NCBI GenBank assembly: GCA_964250755.1
Contig: CAXUHB010000019.1
Span: 5,053 to 69,052, forward strand
Source: DASWOJ01 sp964250755
Lineage (GTDB): Bacteria > Pseudomonadota > Alphaproteobacteria > Acetobacterales > Acetobacteraceae
DNA: 64,000 bases
Direction: 5' to 3'
Shown here one piece after another: positions 58,304-64,000 of this stretch. The position numbers and the translations under genes were made by a program. The stretch's first letter is position 1; every line of letters begins with the position of its first letter. The notes under the pieces were generated by a model that had not been told where the DNA came from, searched no databases, and worked only from the letters and a program-made list of their open reading frames with translations.

Positions 58304-59092
58304 TCACGGCAGCACGAAGCCCTGCACCAGGCTGCCCGACACCAGCCGCCAGCCATCGGCCAGCACAAAGAAGATCAGCTTGAACGGCAGCGACACCGCG
58401 TTGGGCGGCAGCATCATCATGCCCAGGCTCATGAGGACGCTGCCGATGACCAAGTCTATGACCAGGAACGGCAGGTAGAGCAGGAATCCCATCTCGAACG
58501 CCCGGCGCAGCTCGCCGACCATGAAGGCCGGGACCAGCGCCCGCCAGCCCGCGGCATCCGGCGTCGGGACGGCGGGCAGGTTGGCCAGGTCCAGGAACAG
58601 CTGCAGGTCGGCCCCGCGCACGTTGGCGGCCATGAAGCGGCGGAACGGCTCGGCAGCCAGGCGCAGACCCTCGATCTCGCCGACGGTGCCCTGCATCATT
58701 GGCTGCAGGCCGGCGCTCCAGGACTGGTCCATGGCGGGCTGCATCACGAAGAAGGTCAGGAACAGCGCCAGGCCGATCAGCACGGTGTTGGGCGGCGTGC
58801 CCTGTGCGCCGATGGCGCTGCGCAGCAGCGACAGCACGATGATGATGCGGGTGAAAGCGGTGCCCATCACGAGCAGGCTGGGCGCCAGGGACAGCAGCGT
58901 GACCAGCGCCGTCAGTTGCACCAGCCGGCCCGTCGCCCCTGCCTGCCCGGCGGCGCCCAGGTCTATGTTGACAGACTGCGCGCACGCCATCCCCGGCAGC
59001 AGCACCACTACAGCGCAGATCAGGGCGGCGCCGAACCGGGCGGCGCCGAGCCGGTCGGCACGGGCCGGCGCCGGCCAACGTCGGGCGGTCAT
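58304..59092 (-). CDS. fliP: Flagellar export apparatus protein FliP
   Basis: A 262-residue membrane component of the type III export gate. After a cleavable signal (FGAALICAVVVLLPGMACAQ) come LVTLLSLAPSLLVMGTAFTRIIIVLSLLRSAIG, LFLTFFVMQP and the conserved C-terminal AFEMGFLLYLPFLVIDLVIGSVLMSLGMMMLPP. Start at 59092 overlaps the fliO stop by ATGA. Confidence 0.97.
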   Translation of the reverse strand: MTARRWPAPARADRLGAARFGAALICAVVVLLPGMACAQSVNIDLGAAGQAGATGRLVQLTALVTLLSLAPSLLVMGTAFTRIIIVLSLLRSAIGAQGTPPNTVLIGLALFLTFFVMQPAMDQSWSAGLQPMMQGTVGEIEGLRLAAEPFRRFMAANVRGADLQLFLDLANLPAVPTPDAAGWRALVPAFMVGELRRAFEMGFLLYLPFLVIDLVIGSVLMSLGMMMLPPNAVSLPFKLIFFVLADGWRLVSGSLVQGFVLP

Positions 59093-59352
59093 GCCCCCGC
59101 GTCCGGCGCCGGCAGCCATGCGACCACCGTGTCCGCCCCGCCTCCGGTCAGCAGCAGCACGTCGCGCCCGTCGCACGCGATCAGGTGCAGGCGCCGGGTG
59201 CGGTCCAGCGCCAGCACTTCCTGCACGCGCAGGCGCCGTCCCGCCGCGGGCCGGGCCAGCCCGGCGGCGCGCACCGCCCGAGCGCCCATCCACACGAGGC
59301 CCAGCACGAGGGCCAGCGCGCCGAACGCCGTCAGGCTTTGCAGAGAGTCCAT
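59089..59352 (-). CDS. fliO: Flagellar biosynthetic protein FliO
   Basis: An 87-residue FliO: one N-terminal helix (SLTAFGALALVLGLVWMGARAV) and a small cytoplasmic beta domain (RRLRVQEVLALDRTRRLHLIACDGRDVLLLTGGGADTVVAWL). FliO assists folding of the FliP ring. The gene overlaps fliP and follows the 94-residue gene by 22 nt. Confidence 0.92.
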   Translation of the reverse strand: MDSLQSLTAFGALALVLGLVWMGARAVRAAGLARPAAGRRLRVQEVLALDRTRRLHLIACDGRDVLLLTGGGADTVVAWLPAPDAGA

Positions 59353-59374
59353 GCTGGGGCCTTTTGCCGTGGGA

Positions 59375-59659
59375 TCATGCCGGGGCGCCTGCCCTGAGCG
59401 CGGCGCCGAGCTGGTAAAGTTCAGCCAGGATGGCGGCCAGCGCCGGGCGGGCGCGGCGGCCGTGATCGGGCGGCAGGTCCAGGGTCTTGGCGCAGAGCAG
59501 GCCGACCGCCTGGTCGAGGCCGGCCAGGTCCACAGCGCGGCCCGACGCCGCCAGCGCATGGGCGATGGCGACGGTGCGGCGCACCTGTTCCGCCAGGTCG
59601 CGCTGCACCGCCGCGGGGTCGTGGGCCGGGGCGGGCCAGGGGGGAATGGACGCTGTCAC
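59375..59659 (-). CDS. Uncharacterised 94-residue helical protein upstream of fliO
   Basis: An all-helical, soluble protein (AAVQRDLAEQVRRTVAIAHALAASG, LAGLDQAVGLLCAKTLDLPPD, ALAAILAELYQLGAAL). I do not recognise the family. Codirectional with fliO-fliP and 22 nt upstream, and divergent from flgB, it is likely a small flagellar cytoplasmic factor, by context only. Confidence 0.7.
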   Translation of the reverse strand: MTASIPPWPAPAHDPAAVQRDLAEQVRRTVAIAHALAASGRAVDLAGLDQAVGLLCAKTLDLPPDHGRRARPALAAILAELYQLGAALRAGAPA

Positions 59660-59700
59660 AGGTGCAGGATGGCACCGCGGGGGTTAGCAACCGGTTTCGC

Positions 59701-59756
59701 GCGTCCTGCCCCGTGCGTCCTGCCTCGGGCGTTCTGCCTCGTGCGCTCTACACCGG
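59701..59756. repeat. 14-bp tandem repeat in the divergent fliOP/flgB promoter region
   Basis: Four head-to-tail units: GCGTCCTGCCCCGT, GCGTCCTGCCTCGG, GCGTTCTGCCTCGT, GCGCTCTACACCGG, followed by GCGTT. They occupy the middle of the 152-bp divergent spacer, where regulator sites would be expected. Confidence 0.65.
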
Positions 59757-59811
59757 GCGTTAACCGGCCCGCCCCATCATGCCGGGGAAAGCGCAGGCAT
59801 GGGGGCTGGGC

Positions 59812-60210
59812 ATGAACCAAGGCGGGCTGATCCCAACCGACATCGGCCTGTTCCGGCTGGCGGAGCGGCGTCTGGCCTGGGCTGGGGAGCGTCAGGCGGT
59901 GCTGGCGCAGAACGTGGCGAACGCCAACACGCCGGGCTACCAGCCGCGGGACGTGGCGCCGTTCGCGGCGGCGCTGGGCGCGGCGTCGTCCGCCCTGGCC
60001 GTCACCGGCCCGGGCCACATCCAAGCGGCGCCCGGCGGCACGGCCCTGCGGCACGCCCGCCCGCGGGAGCGCGCGCCGGATGGCAATGCGGTGTCGTTGG
60101 AGGATCAGCTCATGAAGGTGGCCGACACCTCGACCACGCAGGAAATGGTGGTCAACCTGTATCGCAAGTATCAGGGCATGTTCCGCACCGCGCTGGGCCG
60201 GGCGGGCTAG
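59812..60210 (+). CDS. flgB: Flagellar proximal rod protein FlgB
   Basis: A 132-residue rod protein with the FlgB pattern: RLAWAGERQAVLAQNVANANTPGYQPRDV at the start, and LEDQLMKVADTSTTQEMVVNLYRKYQGMFRTALGR at the end. The ATG at 59812 is preceded by GGGGGCTGGG; an ATG at 59779 would add 11 residues without better support. It begins the flgB-flgC-fliE-fliQ-fliR-flhB run. Confidence 0.93.
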   Translation: MNQGGLIPTDIGLFRLAERRLAWAGERQAVLAQNVANANTPGYQPRDVAPFAAALGAASSALAVTGPGHIQAAPGGTALRHARPRERAPDGNAVSLEDQLMKVADTSTTQEMVVNLYRKYQGMFRTALGRAG

Positions 60211-60214
60211 GGCG

Positions 60215-60622
60215 GTGGACATCGCCAAGGCGCTGGCCCTGTCCGCCCGCGGCATGGACGTGCAGACCGCGCGCCTGCGGATCATCGCCGAGAACCTGGC
60301 CAACCAGGACACCACCGGCTCCCAGCCCGGCGCGGACCCCTACCGGCGCAAGCTGATCACGTTCGAGAACCGGTGGGACCGCGCCCTGGGCACCGAGGCC
60401 GTGCGGGTCCGCGGCATCGCGCCGGACCGGGGAGAGCTGCCGCGGCGCTACGATCCGTCGCACCCCGCAGCGGACGCGGCGGGCTACGTGCGCACGCCCA
60501 ACGTCAACAGCTTCGTCGAGGTCATGGATATGCGCGAGGCCCAGCGCGCCTACAGCGCCAACCTGAACGTGATGGAGGCGACGCGCTCCATGCTGACCCG
60601 CACCATCGAGATGCTGAAGTGA
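60215..60622 (+). CDS. flgC: Flagellar proximal rod protein FlgC
   Basis: A 135-residue rod protein starting with GTG 4 nt after flgB. SARGMDVQTARLRIIAENLANQDTTG, and PNVNSFVEVMDMREAQRAYSANLNVMEATRSML are diagnostic. The fliE start overlaps its stop (GTGA). Confidence 0.96.
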   Translation: MDIAKALALSARGMDVQTARLRIIAENLANQDTTGSQPGADPYRRKLITFENRWDRALGTEAVRVRGIAPDRGELPRRYDPSHPAADAAGYVRTPNVNSFVEVMDMREAQRAYSANLNVMEATRSMLTRTIEMLK

Positions 60623-60948
60623 CCCTTCCGGCGTTCGGCGTCACGCCGTCCGGCGCGGCCGGCGCTTATGCACGGGTGCAGTCCGGCGCCGTGGGCATCG
60701 CGTCCGGCGGCACGACCGGCAGCACGCCTGGCGCAGGATTCGGGGATGCGCTGGGCCGGGCGCTGTCCGGTGTGGTGGAGGCCGGGCACCAGGCGGACGC
60801 GCAATCCATGCAGGCCATCGCCGGCGGGGGCAGCTTGACGGACGTGGTCACGGCCGTTTCCAAGGCGGAGCTGGCGCTGCAATCCGCCGTCGCCATACGC
60901 GACCGGGTGGTGCAGGCCTACCAGGACGTGATGCGGATGCCGATCTAG
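60619..60948 (+). CDS. fliE: Flagellar hook-basal body protein FliE
   Basis: A 109-residue MS-ring/rod junction protein starting with GTG at 60619 inside the flgC stop. The N-terminal third is Gly/Ala-rich; the conserved C-terminus is SLTDVVTAVSKAELALQSAVAIRDRVVQAYQDVMRMPI. It ends 2 nt before fliQ. Confidence 0.94.
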   Translation: MTLPAFGVTPSGAAGAYARVQSGAVGIASGGTTGSTPGAGFGDALGRALSGVVEAGHQADAQSMQAIAGGGSLTDVVTAVSKAELALQSAVAIRDRVVQAYQDVMRMPI

Positions 60949-60950
60949 CG

Positions 60951-61235
60951 ATGGGCGGCCTGACGGACGACGCCGGCGTGGCGGCGGCGCTGCGGGACGC
61001 GCTGGCGGTGACCCTGAAGCTTGGCGGGCCGCCGCTGCTTGCGATGCTGGCCGTGGGGCTGGTGGTGTCGCTGCTGCAAGCGGTCACGCAGGTGACGGAG
61101 GCGACGCTGGTGTTCCTGCCCAAGGTGCTGGTGCTGGGGGGCACCCTGGCGTTGCTGGGGCCGTTCATGGTGGCGACTCTGGCTGATTTCACCCGTGTCC
61201 TGATGGATCGGCTGGTGCAGGTGGGCGGGGGGTGA
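60951..61235 (+). CDS. fliQ: Flagellar export apparatus protein FliQ
   Basis: A 94-residue two-helix gate subunit: LKLGGPPLLAMLAVGLVVSLLQAVTQVTEATLVFLPKVLVLGGTLAL is the FliQ hairpin. The tail is short. GTGA overlap with fliR. Confidence 0.96.
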   Translation: MGGLTDDAGVAAALRDALAVTLKLGGPPLLAMLAVGLVVSLLQAVTQVTEATLVFLPKVLVLGGTLALLGPFMVATLADFTRVLMDRLVQVGGG

Positions 61236-62011
61236 CGGGGGACGACGCCGCGCTGCTGGCGGCGCTGCCGGGCTGGGCCTTCGCCTTCGTGCTGGTGCTG
61301 TGCCGAACCGGAGCCGTCGTCATGCTGATGCCGGGGCTGGGGGAGGCGGAGCCGCCGCCGGTGGTGCGGGCCGGACTGGCCCTGGCGCTGGCCGCGCTGC
61401 TGCTGCCCGGCGTCGCGCCGGCGGTCTCCGCGGTCCCCAGCACGGGAGGAGCCGGTGCAGGCATGGTGGCGGCGGAGCTGCTGGTGGGCGCGGCGCTGGG
61501 CTGGCTGGCGCGGCTGCCGGCGCTGGCGCTGGGCATGGCGGGGGCAGTCGTGTCCTACATGCTTGGCCTGTCCAGCGTCGTGCAGACCGACCCGGCGCTC
61601 GGCGGGCAGTCCGCGGCGCTGGGACGGCTGTTCGGGCTGGCCGCACCGGTTCTGGTGCTGTCCACGGGGCTGTATGCATTGCCGCTGCAGGCATTGGCGG
61701 GCAGCTACGCGCTGTTTCCGCCGGGGATGCTGCTGCAGGCGGGGCCGCTTGCGGACAGCGTGACGGCCGCAGTGGGCGCGTCGTTCGGGCTGGCTATCCG
61801 GCTGGCCGCGCCCTTTCTGCTGGCGGGCCTGATCTGGCAGGCCGCGCTGGGACTGCTGTCCCGGGTTGCGCCGCAGTTGCAGCTGTATGGAGCGGCCGCG
61901 CCCGGACAGATCCTGGGCGGGCTGGCGCTCCTGGGGCTGCTGGCCTCCCGCATCCTGGAGACCTGGACGGGCGGGTTGGCCGAGGCCTGGCGGGTCCTGC
62001 CGGGGCACTGA
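61232..62011 (+). CDS. fliR: Flagellar export apparatus protein FliR
   Basis: A 259-residue membrane protein with about six helices; starts GTG at 61232, overlapping fliQ. FAFVLVLCRTGAVVMLMPGLGEAEPPPVVRAGLALALAALLLPG is the typical N-terminus, and LLSRVAPQLQLYGAAAPGQILGGLALLG the conserved C-terminal segment. Part of the FliPQR export pore. Confidence 0.96.
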   Translation: MTGDDAALLAALPGWAFAFVLVLCRTGAVVMLMPGLGEAEPPPVVRAGLALALAALLLPGVAPAVSAVPSTGGAGAGMVAAELLVGAALGWLARLPALALGMAGAVVSYMLGLSSVVQTDPALGGQSAALGRLFGLAAPVLVLSTGLYALPLQALAGSYALFPPGMLLQAGPLADSVTAAVGASFGLAIRLAAPFLLAGLIWQAALGLLSRVAPQLQLYGAAAPGQILGGLALLGLLASRILETWTGGLAEAWRVLPGH

Positions 62012-62012
62012 G

Positions 62013-63062
62013 GTGGCCGACGCCGAGGACAGGACGCTCCCCGCCAGCGAGCAGCGGCGGCGGCAGGCGCGGGAGGAGGGGCAAGCGCCCCTGTCGCGGG
62101 AAGTCGTGAGCCTGGCAGGATTGGCCGCAGCGGGAGGGATGCTGGGCTGGGCGATGCCGGCGCTGGCAGGTGGCCTGTCGGCGCATCTGCAAGGGATGCT
62201 GCATGGGCAGGACGCCGGGGCAGGAACGGCGCTGCGCGGAGCCGGGCTGGCGCTGGCGCTGGCGGCAGGGCCGGCGCTCGCGGCGGCGGGGGCCGCCGGG
62301 GCAGCGTCAGTGCTGCTGCAGACCGGCGGGCTGGTCCACGGCGCGGCATTGGCGCCGGACCTGGCGCGGCTCAGCCCGGCCCGGGGTCTCCGGCGCATCG
62401 CCGGCCTGGACAGCGCGGCGGAGGCGGCCAAGGCGCTGGCCAAGGCCGGGGTCCTCGCATGGGCGCTATGGCATGCGGTTGCGTCCGTCCTGCCCGACGC
62501 CGCGGCGGTGCTGGCGCTGCCGCCGTTCGCGCTGCTGGACCGCCTGGCCGCCGAGGTCCGGCACATGCTGCTGGTGGTGCTGGGCTGGCAGGCCGTGATC
62601 GCCGCGGCGGACACCGCCTGGGTCCGGCACCGCTTCAATGCCCGCCTGCGCATGAGCCGGCAGGACACCCTGGACGAGCAGAAGCAGTCCGAGGGGGACC
62701 CGGCGCACAAGGCCAAGCTGCGCGCCTTGCGCCGCGCCCGCGCCAAGCGCCGCATGATGGCCGCGGTGCCCACGGCAACGGTCGTCGTCACCAACCCGAC
62801 GCACTACGCCGTGGCGCTGGCCTACGAGCGCGGCGGAGGCGGCGCGCCCCGGGTGGTGGCCAAGGGCATGGACGAGGTTGCCGCGCGCATACGCGCGCTG
62901 GCAGGGGAGCACCGGGTTCCTCTGGTGGCCAACCCATCCCTGGCACGGGCGCTGCACCAAGTCGAGGTGGATGCGGAGGTCCCGGCGGAGCACTTCAAGG
63001 CGGTGGCGGAGATCATCGCCTACGTCTGGCGCCTGCGCGAACAGTCAAGCGCGCGGCGTTAG
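62013..63062 (+). CDS. flhB: Flagellar export switch protein FlhB
   Basis: A 349-residue substrate-specificity switch of the export gate, starting GTG 1 nt after fliR. The N-terminus DRTLPASEQRRRQAREEGQAPLSREV is family-typical; four helices follow. The autocleavage motif NPTH begins at residue 261 (VVVTNPTHYAVAL), in the cytoplasmic domain. The final gene of the flgB run. Confidence 0.97.
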   Translation: MADAEDRTLPASEQRRRQAREEGQAPLSREVVSLAGLAAAGGMLGWAMPALAGGLSAHLQGMLHGQDAGAGTALRGAGLALALAAGPALAAAGAAGAASVLLQTGGLVHGAALAPDLARLSPARGLRRIAGLDSAAEAAKALAKAGVLAWALWHAVASVLPDAAAVLALPPFALLDRLAAEVRHMLLVVLGWQAVIAAADTAWVRHRFNARLRMSRQDTLDEQKQSEGDPAHKAKLRALRRARAKRRMMAAVPTATVVVTNPTHYAVALAYERGGGGAPRVVAKGMDEVAARIRALAGEHRVPLVANPSLARALHQVEVDAEVPAEHFKAVAEIIAYVWRLREQSSARR

Positions 63063-63063
63063 T

Positions 63064-63108
63064 GTTCCTGAAATGTTCTTGAACTTCGCTGCAAGCGGAA
63101 CATATATT
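63064..63108 (+). promoter_or_regulatory. recA promoter with alphaproteobacterial SOS box
   Basis: GTTCCTGAAATGTTC (63064-63078) is a perfect GTTC-N7-GTTC LexA box of the alphaproteobacterial type. It abuts a -35 TTGAAC (63079-63084) and, 18 bp on, a -10 TATATT (63103-63108). LexA bound here would block RNA polymerase until DNA damage. Confidence 0.85.
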
Positions 63109-63219
63109 GTGGGCAGATAGGGACCTGAACAACGCGCGGTTGCGGCGGGGATTGGTCGTATGACATCCTTGGTTTAGGGATGGTGCCGCCGCCGCAGCTC
63201 CGCACAACGAGGATCAAGC

Positions 63220-64000
63220 ATGGACAAGAACAAGGCGCTGGACGGCGCGCTCGCCCAGATCGAGCGTGCGTTCGGCAAAGGCTCGATCATGCGCATGGGC
63301 GCCAAGGCGGGCGACCAGCAGATCGAGACGGTGCCGTCGGGGTCGCTCGGCCTGGACCTGGCGTTGGGCATCGGCGGGTTGCCGAAGGGCCGAGTGATCG
63401 AGATCTACGGGCCGGAAAGCTCGGGCAAGACGACTTTGGCGCTGCATGCCATCGCCGAGGCGCAGAAGCGCGGCGGCACCTGCGCCTTCATTGACGCTGA
63501 GCACGCGCTGGACCCGATCTATGCCCGCAAGCTCGGCGTGGACGTGGACAACCTGCTGCTGAGCCAGCCCGATGGTGGCGAACAGGCGCTGGAGATCTGC
63601 GACACCCTGGTGCGGTCCGGCGCGGTGGACATCGTGGTGGTGGACTCCGTCGCCGCCCTGGTGCCGCGGGCGGAGCTGGAGGGCGAGATGGGCGACAGCC
63701 ACGTCGGCCTGCACGCCCGGCTCATGAGCCAGGCCCTGCGCAAGCTGACCGGCAGCGTGTCCAAGTCCCACACCATGCTGATCTTCCTGAACCAGATCAG
63801 GCTCAAGATCGGCGTGATGTTCGGCAACCCGGAGACGACGACGGGCGGCAACGCGCTGAAGTTCTATGCCTCGATCCGCATGGAGATCCGCCGCATCGGC
63901 CAGATCAAGGACCGCGAGGAGGTCGTGGGCAACCAGACCCGGGTGAAGGTGGTCAAGAACAAGCTGGCGCCGCCGTTCCGGCAGGTCGAGTTCGACATCA
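63220..64000 (+). CDS. recA: Recombinase RecA, N-terminal part
   Basis: The first 260 residues of RecA; the gene runs off the window. It has the N-terminal polymerisation helix (KALDGALAQIERAFGKGSIMRMG), Walker A GPESSGKT at about 64-71, Walker B VDIVVVDSVAALVP, loop L1 region EGEMGDSHVGLHARLMSQALRKL and loop L2 GVMFGNPETTTGGNALKFYASIR. GAGGA lies 6 nt before the ATG. It catalyses strand exchange and LexA self-cleavage, and its promoter carries an SOS box. Confidence 0.98.
   Translation, partial: MDKNKALDGALAQIERAFGKGSIMRMGAKAGDQQIETVPSGSLGLDLALGIGGLPKGRVIEIYGPESSGKTTLALHAIAEAQKRGGTCAFIDAEHALDPIYARKLGVDVDNLLLSQPDGGEQALEICDTLVRSGAVDIVVVDSVAALVPRAELEGEMGDSHVGLHARLMSQALRKLTGSVSKSHTMLIFLNQIRLKIGVMFGNPETTTGGNALKFYASIRMEIRRIGQIKDREEVVGNQTRVKVVKNKLAPPFRQVEFDI

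Overview
The window is GC-rich chromosomal DNA from an alphaproteobacterium, most likely of the Rhodospirillales/Acetobacteraceae kind. Pointers are FliX and a cysteine-poor DksA beside flgI, a rod-binding-only FlgJ, DUF6468 and MotE-like flagellar proteins, a GTTC-N7-GTTC SOS box before recA, an aa3-oxidase subunit IV-like peptide and a PEP-CTERM protein. The genus is not determined.

Layout. 1-1836: the end of purN, a small oxidase-subunit-like membrane peptide and a secreted CHRD/PEP-CTERM protein. 1875-14273: a nitrate-assimilation locus. On the minus strand lie, in transcription order, an asparagine-heptad coiled-coil protein, a NarK-type transporter, the assimilatory nitrate reductase, a 114-residue unknown, nirB, nirD and a nitrate ABC importer. 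A divergent regulator joins a NasT-like receiver and ANTAR domain to two PilJ nitrate-sensor-like domains. The leader of the minus-strand operon has a GG-N10-GC sigma-54 promoter followed at once by two hairpins with A-N-N-G-N-N hexaloops, the expected ANTAR target. 14410-25466: a VOC protein, YjbQ, a peptide ABC importer, OsmC, and the pyridoxine pair pdxA-pdxJ with a flavin-oxidase-like third gene. 25608-38092: NADAR, TerC, dnaB, a cyclopropane-fatty-acid-synthase-like enzyme, a secreted Gfo/Idh oxidoreductase, an MFS exporter, and a hydrolase / membrane aminopropyltransferase-like / exported isoaspartate methyltransferase unit.

38254-63062 is mainly flagellar: flgI-flgJ-flgN, fliX, flgF-flgG-flgA-flgH, fliL to a large AMIN/TPR-like protein, fliO-fliP, and flgB-flgC-fliE-fliQ-fliR-flhB. 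A 1373-residue secreted repeat protein, dksA, an orphan solute-binding protein and speH-speE are interspersed. flgI and flgF share an identical sigma-54 promoter core. recA begins at the right edge behind an SOS box.

Three families of palindromic intergenic repeats run through the window: A (about 150 bp, inverted arms ending in GGAGAGGGAG), B (about 105 bp, ends GTCATTGCGAG / CTCGCAATGAC) and C (85 bp, ends GCAGGGCGG / CCGCCCTAC). They fill nearly every junction of the peptide-importer operon, seem to supply Shine-Dalgarno sequences to two genes, and one C copy is read in frame as the N-terminus of FlgH.
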